From Sabellastarte sp. h YS-2021 (taxonomy: Eukaryota; Annelida; Polychaeta; Sabellida; Sabellidae): DNA of 64,000 bases. A program made the position numbers and the translations under genes. The DNA lies in assembly GCA_964017235.1 (NCBI GenBank), contig OZ024936.1:53247028-53311027 (forward strand), in the 5' to 3' direction. Under the pieces are notes generated by a model. That model did no database searches. It was not told where the DNA came from and saw nothing but the letters and a program-made list of their open reading frames with translations. Shown one piece after another: positions 54,112 through 64,000 of the stretch. Every line of letters begins with the position of its first letter. Positions within the stretch are counted from its first letter, which is position 1.

Positions 54112-55029
54112 CTAAAACATAAATTTTATACACAAAAATGAACACACTATTACTATTTTTTTAAATATATTTGAAAACTACTATACATTTGTAAAGAGTG
54201 AATCTGAACTTTCATACTGGCTACATATTTATTTTATATTCATAACATGCCTACTACCTTTCAAGCCAGAATTAATTCCCAGTCTAATGGAGGTCTAATG
54301 GAGGTGTTAGGGTGGTGTTAGTTTTTTTCTTCTCTACACTAGTAATGCATCTAACCTTTACTACACCCAAATTTTTCAAAAATCTAGTTACACATGACAT
54401 ACCAGACGCACAGCCAGATGTATAAGGAATAGTAATATGTGTGAAGGGAAAAGTCAAAGGTGATATCTCATTTGCCTTGTACAAAAAAAGTACCATCTTT
54501 GTATATTTTAAGATTTGATTTAAAAATAGACTTGTAAAACATACAACATTAATTCTAATATCGAAAGGTGTAATTGGAACCATAATTACACAAGATGACC
54601 AATCATACTACAAATGTGAAGACCAAACCTGCCATCAAAGTTAATAGGCCACATAAAGCAGCTTTGGAGGATAGGAATACTGATGAAATTACAAATGTTT
54701 TTAAAACAAAATCATAACAGCCTCATAAAATATATTGTTTCAATTCTAATATGAATATTCTAAATGTTTAACATCAAGATGGTAAAAATGATAGAAACAT
54801 GAGATAATTAGACATTGTACAAAAGTAAATAGCAATACTAAATAGCCTACTATCGAATTGGAAGGCCACATAAAGCAGCTTTGAAGTATAAGAATACTAA
54901 TGAGATTACAAATATACACATTGATGTATGGAATCATAGCTGTAGCTTCAAAGCAAACTAATAATAGATCTGTATACATGTAAGTTTTGAGTAAATTATG
55001 TATAATTGCAAACATTTAAATTCAGATTA
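54112..55029. other. Flank of gene B, with a duplicated ~52-bp segment
   Basis: GGCCACATAAAGCAGCTTTG and the next ~32 bp occur at 54647 and 54863, 216 bp apart. No earlier exon of gene B was recognised here. Confidence 0.5.
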
Positions 55030-56300
55030 CTTTTGATAATTAGTTTATTTACCTTTCAGTTAACCATTGAAGACATCACTTCTCTGGGAGTGTTGATTTG
55101 GGAGTACTTCAGTGAAATACATTACTCAAATACTTTTTGATGTTCTGAGTCATTGTATCTTTTTGGATATAGCAGATGCTTCTTTTGGCATTTTGCAAGT
55201 GAGTAAAGCACTTGTGATAGGAAATCTATTGAATTTAGAGCTTGTTTTGTAAAATACATTGCTTAATTACTTTATGAGTTTTGTTTTTACTAGTTGTCAG
55301 GGTTGTATCACTATAGCTGTATAATAACCGCCTCGATGGCTCACAATTGAAGAAATCACTTTTACTAGGGGATTGTTAGGTTGACACCTTTTTGGTGAAG
55401 TACATTATTTATATACTTTTTGAGGTACTGAGTCATGATAAATGATCGGAGCTCTAGCTCCATAGCTATCTGAGTAATAGCTACTTTGGCATTTTGCAAT
55501 TGATTAAATCACCTGTAACCACAGAACTATTGAGTTTAAAATGTTTTGTGTAAATATGTTGTTCAAATATTTCTCTAAGTACCACGTTTTGTAGAATTGA
55601 CAGACAAAGACAATCCAATAATGCCTCATTTGATACTTCAACTTTGACTAAACCTCTTGTAATTACAAAAATTATTGAACTTAGACTGCTTTTGTTAAAT
55701 ACATGCTTTCACCTATCCTTTGATCTTCTGTGTCATGGTCAATTGTCAGATCTGTAATACCTCATTTGAGAGTGCAACTGGGAGTAAATTACTTGTAACC
55801 ACAAAACTATGGAATTTAGAGTGCTTTTGCTAAATAAGTTGTTCACCTACATGGCCAAATATCAGAACAGAGGCTCTATGGCTGACTGAGGAATGGGTAC
55901 AGTTATAATTTGGTAATAGAAACTTTGACATTTACCCTTTGAGCAACGTGTGAGGGTGTAGCTCTCAGTGTTTCTTAAGAAAACATAACTTATATACTCT
56001 TTGAGTTTCTGTGTCATGGTAAATGTTAAGAAATGTACCTGTATAGCTAACTGAGTAATAGATACTTTGGCTGTTGACAATGTGTACACAGTTTGTAATA
56101 CCAAACTTTTAAAATTTTAGAGAATTAATTCACTAAATACATTCTTGGAAAATATGTTATTCACACACTCTTAGATGTACTATGTTATAGCCAAATACCA
56201 GATCTGTAGCTACATGACTAGATGTGTTATAGCTCCATGGGCTTTTTGGCATGTAGTAACCACCTTCTTTGAAATTATGAAACTACTAAATACAGAGATA
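55030..56300 (+). repeat. ~143-bp diverged tandem repeat, about eight units
   Basis: TACTTTTTGA-(TG)TTCTGAGTCATG-type anchors recur at about 55130, 55270, 55413, 55567, 55712, 55848, 55994 and 56165. Each is followed by AGCT-ACTGAGTAATAG-TACTTTGGCATTTTGCAA-like and AACTATTGA(A/G)TTTAGA-like blocks. Units are quite diverged. Confidence 0.8.
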
Positions 56301-56519
56301 CAATACCTGTAGTTGCAAAACTATTGTCTCTGTCTACAGAGTCTAGAGGTGTTACTATACTTTTCAGTGATAAATTAGACCATAGAAAAACACCTACCGA
56401 AAAAACAACATTGGGAATTTTCTCTTATTAAATATAGAACTTCAAAATGAAAGGATTTGTCTATGTATGTTATACAGACCAAATACAGACAATTTAGGGT
56501 TTACATTAGTTTAAAAACA

Positions 56520-58330
56520 GATTGCTTAAGTTAAATGATACTCCACTAATAATATGTGGAGACTGGAATTTAGTTCCAGATTACTCTGTTGATATATATG
56601 GCTATATCAGAAAAAAATCAGAGCAAAAAGTTACATCTATGATAAATAATCTAGAACTCATTGATGCGTGGGGAACTAACAATCCTGATAACATAAAAAT
56701 ATACATGGGTTAGTGGTTACATCTGGTAAAATGGCCAGACTCGATTTTTGTCCTTATGTCAACTGACATGCATTCCAAAGTCATCAAGTGCATCAACAGT
56801 TTTGGTTATAGAAGTGATCTCTCTTTGGATTAGAGTTAGATATCCAGAAAATAGATGTGGTTAGACTTTGGAAATTCAACAGCTCAAGTTGCCAAAAAAA
56901 GAAATTTTACAAGTTTTGGATGATTACAAAGATAATGTAGAGGGGCAAACAGCACTGCCATTTCCAAACAATTGTTATTGGATATGATTAAACTAAGAGT
57001 CTGATCTCTCTCTATATGTTATTGTATGAGGAAAAAGTTAAGAGGTTTAATGTTAAAACATTAAAACAAAAGCTGACCACTACTTTTATTTTAAAAAGCC
57101 AACAAAGTACTTCTGCAATCTGAAATGACACAATTGCACAAATAACCTAACGTCAAGACTTACTGTGAACAAAATGCTATAACAAAGCAAGAAGAAATAT
57201 TAAAACATAGCTGGCAATTTCTACAAGCGCTTGCTGCAATCTAACAAATATGGAAACCCTCTTAAAATCGATATTTTTTCTACATAGAACAAAAAAAACC
57301 TTGGGTGAAAGTCATAAGAACCAATGTTAGGGACTCGTAACTAAGCCTGAGCTCACTATAAATTCGTGTGGGCAGAGATAGGAAATTTAGCGATGCTTTA
57401 TACTGTAAGAAATATAAAAATATAGAAGGGATAGTTCTAATACTGATTTTGTCAATGCTTTTGATTCCTTAGAACACGACTACCTGAAATTTGTTCTTAA
57501 AGGATATAATTTTGGACATGATTTTTGGCATGATTCTCAATCTTGTTCAATGATGCAATAGCTGCATCATAAATAATGATTTCTTCTGATCCTTTTTTCA
57601 ACAGGGAAGATCGTGTTGGCAAGGGGATCTGTTATGCCAGTATCTTTTGTACTTGCTGTGAAGCCTTTAGCAAGCAAAATAAGACATAGTGATGTAATTT
57701 TATTAGACTATCTGTTGGAAAAGGGTACTAAAGATAGGAATGTATGCAGGTGACACATTTGTAATGTTGAAAGATTAGAATGGTCCAAAAAGGAAGTTTT
57801 ATATATTCTTAATCTATTTTCATGATTAATAATGAGCATCCAAAACACAAGCAGTTTGGGTAGGCAGTACGAAAGAAAAAGTTAATTTAAACTGGGTGAC
57901 ACAATTTGATTTGCTTTGTATAACTTTTCATGTGGTCTAAAAGCCCAAAGTCGGGTGGTCAAAGAGATGTGGAGATTTTCATCCAGGATGAAAACTTTTT
58001 CCTTCAAACAAGATGATAAACTTAAATTTTCAAAAAGGCATCAGTGACATAGAATAGATTTTAAACATTTGCAAAATGTTCAAGCTTAGTGTGTTAGGCA
58101 AGGTAAATATGATAAAATCAATGGCTATCTCAAAACCAGTCTTTTCTTTTCTGTCTACTCCCAAATCCCCAATTGTTATTGTAGATTGCATAGAAAAATT
58201 CTTGAGGTTTATATTTTGTATAAAGGTATGACAGTAAAAAAATTACCTGGAAGAATATTTGGGGTTGAAAGGAAATGTGGCAAGGGACTATTTTATCCTG
58301 GAATGCAGGAAATTGATGGAATAAAGTATA
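56520..58330 (+). pseudogene. LINE relic (L1/Tx1-like): endonuclease end and reverse transcriptase remnants
   Basis: At 56522-56713 the frame LIICGDWNLVPDYSVDIYGY, then NNLELIDAWGTNNPD, matches the end of an APE-type endonuclease (GDxN and D-x-W-R-x-x-x-P region). About 1.2 kb on, at 57736-57770, GMYAGDTFVMLKD corresponds to the RT YADD box with Asp changed to Gly. The stretch between them has many stops. Old and inactive. Confidence 0.7.
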
Positions 58331-58691
58331 GGTCCAAAATATAACTTATTAATAAATAAAAGGGAGATTGCTATCAATAATATTTAAACACTTTATTATG
58401 AAATGGGGTATAAAAACCTTGGTCTATATAGCTTGGGTCAGAACAAAAAAGAAGAGAGGGGAAAAAACAAAAAGACATAGAGGCTACAAATTAGTAAGTA
58501 GAATTATTCTTTGCAAAATTAATTTAATTTTTTGTTTATTATATGACAAGTATATTTAATTGACTTTACACAAAATGTATTGATGATGGATCAATGTTGT
58601 TGGTATGGTTATAAAACAAAATAGTAATTTTTTTCTTTTCTTTTATGAAAATAAAAGTTTCTACTGTCTGAGATAGTCACTTTACTTATAG

Positions 58692-59260
58692 GACAACTGA
58701 AGAAAGATATGGACAAGAGAATGAAGTAGATGAGCTACTAGTTCAATATGAAGTGTTTGTGGTGAGCATGCTCTCCCCTTTTTTATTTGAATGTGATATT
58801 GTGAAAAAGTGACATTAATAATAGGAACAAAACACAAAGCAAATTGTAGGTCTATTTTGTTATAACTTCAGAATTCAGGAGAACTTTCTGACCTGCCTGG
58901 CAATGATACTGTCATGGCAGATGCCCTGAATGTGGTGGTGGAGATGTTTTTGGTGAGTTTTTTTTCCTTTTCTTTTTTTTATCTGTAAACAAATAGATGT
59001 TTTACTTTTGAAGTTAATATACTTTGACAAAAAATGCAAAAATTTCAAATTAACCACAAAAAATCTAATACAGTTATTTTTCAAGCATTTAATTATACAA
59101 TATGAATACAAATATGATAAGGTTATTTTGTAGTCTTACTGTATGTAACATTGTGCAGTAATATTTCATGAATGATATCCAAGCAAACAATTATGTATCT
59201 CTCATTCTTGTCTATTTTCAGGGTACAGATTATTTGAAGAAAACCAGGCCAGAAAAATAA
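58692..59260 (+). CDS. Uncharacterised plus-strand gene, last three coding exons
   Basis: Exons 58692-58761 (acceptor TTATAG, donor GTGAGC), 58872-58952 (acceptor TTCAG, donor GTGAGT) and 59222-59260 (acceptor TTTTCAG, stop TAA). Phases are 2-in, then 0 and 0, all in frame. AATAAA follows 24 nt after the stop. The 63-residue C-terminus reads TTEERYGQENEVDELLVQYE, then a VFVNSGELSDLPGNDTVM block, then ADALNVVVEMFLGTDYLKKT and RPEK. It is acidic, soluble and probably helical. I do not recognise the family. Upstream exons are not found within the LINE and tandem repeat that precede it, so the gene must start farther left or use exons I missed. It runs opposite to gene B. Confidence 0.7.
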
Positions 59261-59284
59261 AGATATTTTAAACAAACTGAATTC

Positions 59285-59290
59285 AATAAA
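59285..59290 (+). promoter_or_regulatory. Polyadenylation signal of the plus-strand gene
   Basis: AATAAA 24 nt after the stop of the gene ending at 59260. Confidence 0.65.
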
Positions 59291-59731
59291 TGGTGTGATG
59301 GTTAAAGTTAAATTAAAATATAAAATAGTTCTTTTTCTTTATTCTTGAATGATCTGGATATGAGAGTGTTCGATATCATTACAGGCAAACTTGGTGAGTG
59401 AAACAAACATACAATATTACACATATACAATAGTTCATGTACTGATGTAATTAGACAAATTGAAACAACTTAGCACTACATAAGGTTATAACTGAACACA
59501 AAGATACAGAATAAAATAAATCTTCCACTTGAAGATTAAACTAATTGATATTCAACAGGTATAGAGTTTAATCTATAATACACAGAATTAACAATTATGA
59601 CTGAAATGCACACAATAGATTTACATTGTATAGACATTATTTACCCATATTTCAGCATTTCAGCAATAGGACATTCACTTTGACTAAGTACAGAATACAC
59701 ATACAACCATCTTTTGTGAGTATAATTGTTT
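59291..59731. other. Flank between the plus-strand gene and the Gypsy LTR
   Basis: AT-rich sequence, no gene or repeat supported. Confidence 0.5.
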
Positions 59732-60073
59732 TGATACTATTTAATAAAAATACAACATATCTACAAAAACAATAAATGGTCAAACTCAGATACACTATAA
59801 TCTATTTAGCAATTTTCAAGCAATCTTGGACTCTTTTTATCAATCTATTAAAATCTGTGTTATGACAGATTAAAATGCCAGCTTTGGGCCTCCGCAAACC
59901 ACTTAAAATACATTTCACAGAAATTACAGACCTTGTCAGTGGATAAGACTCAAAGTGTGTATTCTTTGGGATGGTTGTGTTTGGAGTGAGTAAGGGAGAG
60001 AAAAGTCTGGGTGGGTCAGTTGAGTGCACATTCCTTAGCATTATTGTTTGTTTACAAGTGATTTTCAGTATCA
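59732..60073 (-). repeat. 3' LTR of the Ty3/Gypsy element
   Basis: The 342-bp segment begins TGATACT and ends AGTATCA on plus, a 7-bp perfect inverted terminus of TG...CA type. It sits directly after the polypurine tract. The 5' LTR is outside the window, so the boundary rests on the tract and the termini. Confidence 0.65.
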
Positions 60074-60085
60074 CCTCCCTTTTTC
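60074..60085 (-). promoter_or_regulatory. Polypurine tract of the Gypsy element
   Basis: GAAAAAGGGAGG on minus, between the pol stop codon (60098) and the LTR start. It is the usual primer site for plus-strand DNA. Confidence 0.7.
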
Positions 60086-60097
60086 AAATGATTTCTG

Positions 60098-60250
60098 TCA
60101 AAATTCAGTAACTCTTATTGAATATGTTTCTTCTGTCTCATAAGTATTGTGTTTGTCACTAAAGCCTTGCCACTTAATCAGGCAATGAGCTTTCCCCTTT
60201 ACCATCTTTTTCCCAAGAATTTTCTCAGTGTAGAAAATATCTCCACCTTC
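60098..60250 (-). pseudogene. Gypsy pol C-terminal chromodomain
   Basis: YTEKILGKKMVKGKAHCLIK and WQGFSDKHNTYETEETYSI give the Y-x-V-E-K-I-L...V-K-W-x-G-(F/Y)-...-W-E-P-E pattern of a chromodomain, ending in TGA at 60100-60098. Chromoviruses use this domain, fused to integrase, to bind chromatin when choosing targets. It is separated from the integrase frame by a region with stops. Confidence 0.75.
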
Positions 60251-60484
60251 ATAAATAATTTATGTGTGTTTTGTCTGATCGTTTCATTGTGGATTGTATG
60301 AAGTATGACTGTCAGGAACATCAACAATGCCTGTGTTTGTGGTGGATTCAGTGGTATCATCAGATGCTTCAGGTAGGTTGTTTGTCTGCCATTATCCATG
60401 CACTTGTCATTAATTTGGTCATTTTCCACTTTCTTTCAAGAGTTCTTTGGGCAGTATGGCACAGTTTCAAGTGGTTACTGTGCA

Positions 60485-61460
60485 CTAAAAGGGATTTCCT
60501 CTTCTGTGGTGAACAATTTTGAAATTCACTGAGGATGTCTTTTTAAGAATCTCATAAGGTTCATGCCAGAAATGTAGCAACTTTTTGGTCAACCCCTTCT
60601 TTGGTTTTGGTGTGAATACCCATACTTTGTTGCCAAATTGGAATGTAAGAGCTGCAGTATCTTTGTCATATCTCTCCTTGGAATTCACTTGGCTTTGTTG
60701 TAATGTCTCTTTGCTTCACTCCTAGCTTGAGTAAGTTTCTCCTCTAATTTACCCATGAACTCATGTAGTTCAATTGTTTCTTTTGGCCTTGACAATATGC
60801 TATGGTCCACTGGTAGCTTGGCTTCATATCCATGCATCAAGAAAAATGGTGTGAACCCAGTCCCTGCAGATGCTGAAGTGTTGTAAGCCAATAACACTGC
60901 TTCAAGATACCTGTCCCAGTCTGTGTGTTTTGAATTGGTGTACATGCGCATCATCTCAACTAAAGTTTTGTTCATTCTCTCTGTCAGGGAATTGTACTGG
61001 GGGTGGAAACTTGTAATGTTTATTTTATTAATACTTAGGCATTTGCAGGTCTCTTCTATTATTTTGGACAGGAAGTTGCTCCTATCACTGAGTAATTGCC
61101 TCATTGCCCTAAACCTAAAAATAACATTGTCAACTAGAACATTGGCTACTGTTACACTATCAGTGGCTTTAAGTGGGAATGTCATTGCATATCTGGTCAA
61201 ATAGTCAGTAAATACAATAGTGTACTTACTGCCTCAGTTGCTTTTGACAAATGGGCCGCAGATATCAACTCCGACCCTTTCAAAAACTTCTGATACAACT
61301 GGCATGTTGACCAATGGGGCATTTTTCTGTTGGTGTCTTTTTGGTCACACAGTCTGCACATGTGTCAATCCATTCCTTAGTGTATGCATACATTCCTGGC
61401 CAAAAGTATCGGGTTGCTAATTTTGGGTAAACCTTGTTGATACTCAAGTGCCCACCTATT
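60485..61460 (-). pseudogene. Gypsy integrase
   Basis: From 61420 downwards the frame gives YFWPGMYAYTKEWIDTCADC, the C-x2-C end of the HHCC zinc finger. Then ERVGVDICGPFV (first catalytic Asp), the ORF at 61200-60685 with LLSDRSNFLSK (second Asp) and SFHPQYNSLTERMNKTL (Glu). The 60688-60485 part (FQFGNKVWVFTPKPKKGLTK) is the C-terminal GPY/F-like module. Small frame breaks occur near 61210 and 60690. Confidence 0.85.
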
Positions 61461-62375
61461 AGGTTATCATGGAAACCTGTAAAATCTGGTGTCTCATGGA
61501 CTTCGGAATATACAGCTTTTCTTCTACTTTGGGTTTGGGTAAACCATGACTCTGGACATAATAGAGGACACCATCATTTAACACATATTTGTGTGATTCT
61601 ACTGCTTGAATTGCATCATCTGGTAAAAGTCCATATACAAGGTACTGCAATATGCTTTTGCCCCAACTATCTGCTACTTGAGCCCTTTTGAGTTCCTTTA
61701 GTTTTACATTTTCTTCTGCATCACATTGCATGACATATGAGTCATGTGTGGTCCTGGAAAGTGTATCAGCATTCTGGTGGACCCTCCCTGGCCTATATGT
61801 GATCTCAAAATCATATGCTTGTAGTTTTAATGCCCACCTTTGCAATCTGGAATTATTTTCTTGGTTTTGCATCAGCCACTTCAAACTGTTGTGGTCAGTG
61901 ACTACTGTAAATCTTCTTCCTTCTAGGCAGTGTGAAAATCTTTACACTGCATCTACTAGGGCTAGGCATTCTTTTTCTGTTGTAGAATACTTTAGTTTAT
62001 TTGGCTTGAGATCCCTTTCTGCACAGGCTATTACCTTCTCTGGCAGGTCACCTATTTGTTGGGAGAGCACTGCTGGCAAAGAAAATCCACTTGCATCTGT
62101 GTACAATGTGAATGGATGTTCAAAACTTGGGTACCCTAGGAGTGGTCGTTCTATTAACCTTCATCTCTGTGAATGGTTTGTTTACATTTCTCATCCCAAA
62201 TAAATGGTGTTCCCTTCTTTAAGAGATTGGTTATGTGTTTCGCTATCTCACTGAAATTCTTGGCAAACTTTCTGTGGTAGTTTGCTAGGCCTAACCAGCT
62301 TTGAACATCATGAACCTTAGTTGGCGTTTTGAAATCTCTCACAGCCTTAATGTTATTGGGGTCTGGTTTGATGCC
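61459..62375 (-). pseudogene. Gypsy RNase H and RT connection (frameshifted)
   Basis: VQSWLGLANYHRKFAKNFSE (62310 region) is the RT thumb/connection. FTLYTDASGFSLPAVLSQQI, LKYSTTEKECLALVDAV, FTVVTDHNSLKWLMQNQENN and YDFEITYRPGRVHQNADTLS are RNase H motifs in order, including the TDAS and NADTLSR boxes. An in-frame TAA at 61944-61942 interrupts it. Confidence 0.85.
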
Positions 62376-63175
62376 CTAATTTGACACAATATGACCTAAG
62401 AACTTTACTGATGATTGTGCAAAATTGCATTTTGTGAGCTTCAGCTTCAAGTTGGCAACTCTCAGGATCTCAAAAATCTTTCTTAAGTGACCAAGATGGT
62501 CCTCAAAATTCATTGAATGGCAAATCAGATCATCAATGTACAATAGGCAAATGGATGGTACTAATCCCCTGAATAAGCTTCCCATCAGTCTTTTGTAAGT
62601 TGAGGGAGCATTTGTCAAGACCAAAATGCATCACATTGAATTCCCACAATCCCATATGAGGTGTTGAAAATGCTGTATTTTCTTTGGACTTCTCATCTGG
62701 ATCTATTTAGAAATAGCCTGAGAACATGTCTAGGGTGGTGAAAATAGCTGGTTCACTACCATTGTTCTGGGATAGGGCATCCAGAGTGTCTTCTATTCTT
62801 GGAATCCTGTAACTGTCCTTTTTTGTCAGAAGGTTCAGGTAGCGATAATCAATACTTGCCCTGTATTGTTTGTAAACATCAGCAGGGTCCACATTTTCTG
62901 TGTTTTTAAAGGTAGATTTTACTGCACCATCATCACTTCTTTTCCCAACTACAACAATTGGAGAACTCCATGGTGAACAATTGTGTCTAATTATGTACAA
63001 CAACAATTGGAGAACTCCATGGTGAACAACTGTGTCTAATTATGTTGTTGGCCATTTCCTTAACATGCTCAGTGATAATTCCCTTCTTGAAAGGTGAAAC
63101 TCTGTATGGTTTTTGCCTTACTGGGGGGTGATCTCCTGTATCACTGTGGTGTTTTATCACTGAAGTTCTCCCCAA
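62376..63175 (-). pseudogene. Gypsy reverse transcriptase with 49-bp tandem duplication
   Basis: The RT motifs are SPWSSPIVVVGKRSDDGAVK, YRASIDYRYLNLLTKKDSYR, FTTLDMFSGYF, then LLYIDDLICHS with the catalytic YIDD box and KLTKCNFAQSSVKFLGHIVS. A 49-bp segment (62951-62999) is repeated at 63000-63048, which shifts the frame and gives two copies of the CSPWSSPIVVV strand. Other breaks lie near 62640-62700. The element is inactive in this form. Confidence 0.88.
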
Positions 63176-63426
63176 TTGTCTGGCATCTTCAACAAATATA
63201 TCTGAGAACTAATATATCAAATTTGTGAGACGTCTTTGTCATTTGGGTTCAAATCTGTTTTGTGTAGGTTGATATTCAAGTTTGGTGGTTTACTACCCAT
63301 GTCACCTGTTTCTTGTACACTGCAAATTTTAACATCATTGACGCCTGAAAATCTCCCTATTTTCGCCAGGATTCACTATTAGGACAGGGACCTGTGTGTT
63401 TTGGACTTTGGTCAAGACTTCCCCCG

Positions 63427-63997
63427 CTAACATATTCCACCTATTAGGCAACTTTGGTTGTACAATATCAGTTTTGTTTTCAAAGATTTTACATTTGGGT
63501 GGTCACAATCAACAAGAATGTCATTTTTGGTCAATGGTTCAATGGTAACCATTTTACTAACAACTAAATCAACTTCAAAGCTGAAGTAGATTGGAATTTG
63601 ATACTTCCTGTGAAGCACATTCTCCTAGTGGCACATCTTGACCCTTAATATTTAGAATACCAATGGAGTAATCTAGTTTGGCCTGGTGTTTTGTAAGAAA
63701 ATCAAAGCATAAAATGACAGGGTGATTGATGTTGGTGACATAAAAAGTGTGCTGAAAACCCTTACTGCCCAGTTTAAAATTCAACACAACCTTGCCATGG
63801 ATCTGGAGATTTTGACCATTCACCGTTTTTGCAATCAACCTATCAGTGTAAGTATTCGAATTGATCTTGCTCTGTTTACATAATTCTCTATAAGCTACTT
63901 CCTTTAGAATGGATATAGTTGCACCAGTATCACAAAGAAATTTTACATCTTTACCAAACACCCTTCCTGTAACAACATCACTATGTGAACCTACCAA
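63427..63997 (-). pseudogene. Gypsy aspartic protease and RT lead-in (5' part outside window)
   Basis: GRVFGKDVKFLCDTGATISI contains the D-T-G-A catalytic motif of a retroviral-type aspartic protease. ILCFDFLTKHQAKLDYSIGI is the closing flap/strand region. The open frame runs off the right edge. The 63618-63427 frame continues towards RT after a shift. Confidence 0.8.
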
Positions 63998-64000
63998 TGG

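Noticed and set aside
54647-54914. Duplicated segment as a missing gene B exon (minus frame AALCGL...)
   Set aside because: No consistent donor and acceptor pair in the required phase and no match to gene A exon 7.

Overview
This looks like a nuclear genome window from a marine invertebrate. The best guess is a mollusc, probably a bivalve, at low to moderate confidence. The evidence is an AT-rich background, long introns with GT-AG sites, several tRNA-derived SINE copies, abundant DIRS-order elements, a Penelope-like element, a PIF/Harbinger transposase, a chromodomain Ty3/Gypsy element and many tandem arrays. I see no prokaryotic gene organisation.

Host genes. Two paralogous MFS transporters resembling SLC18B1 (vesicular polyamine transporter family) lie head to tail on the minus strand. 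Gene A (389-10853) shows nine coding exons from its start codon to about transmembrane helix 8, then runs off the left edge. Gene B (39420-54111) shows seven exons from the equivalent of gene A exon 8 to a stop codon and a polyadenylation signal. Its 5' half was not found. Intron phases join perfectly in both, and the exons the two genes share have the same phases. A third gene on the plus strand shows its last three coding exons at 58692-59260, followed by AATAAA. I do not recognise its product.

Layout. 0.4-10.9 kb: gene A with SINEs in its introns. 11.3-15.1 kb: two broken DIRS-like relics with a ~140-bp tandem array between them. 15.2-18.1 kb: a putative two-gene PIF/Harbinger locus with a Q-rich ORF on plus and a 361-codon HARBI1-like transposase on minus, tail to tail. 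18.2-26.1 kb: hairpin elements, a third DIRS-like element and SINEs. 26.2-28.4 kb: a fold-back element, then a minisatellite. 31.4-38.9 kb: a Ngaro-like element with split direct repeats, holding a LINE fragment and a ~270-bp array. 39.4-54.1 kb: gene B, whose last intron carries a Penelope-like element and a ~144-bp array. 55-58.3 kb: a ~143-bp array and a LINE relic. 58.7-59.3 kb: the plus-strand gene end. 59.7-64.0 kb: a Ty3/Gypsy chromovirus on minus, with its 3' LTR and pol but its 5' part outside the window.

Most unusual signal. Both ORFs of the Harbinger-like locus are followed within 17-32 nt by hairpins matching the replication-dependent histone mRNA 3' stem-loop. There is a perfect GGCCCTTTTCAGGGCC after the Q-rich ORF and two tandem AGTCCTTTTCAGGACT copies after the transposase. 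The 31 bp downstream of each side is also shared as an inverted repeat (28/31 identical). This suggests a mobile element using histone-type 3' end formation. The sequence pattern is directly visible; the function is inference.
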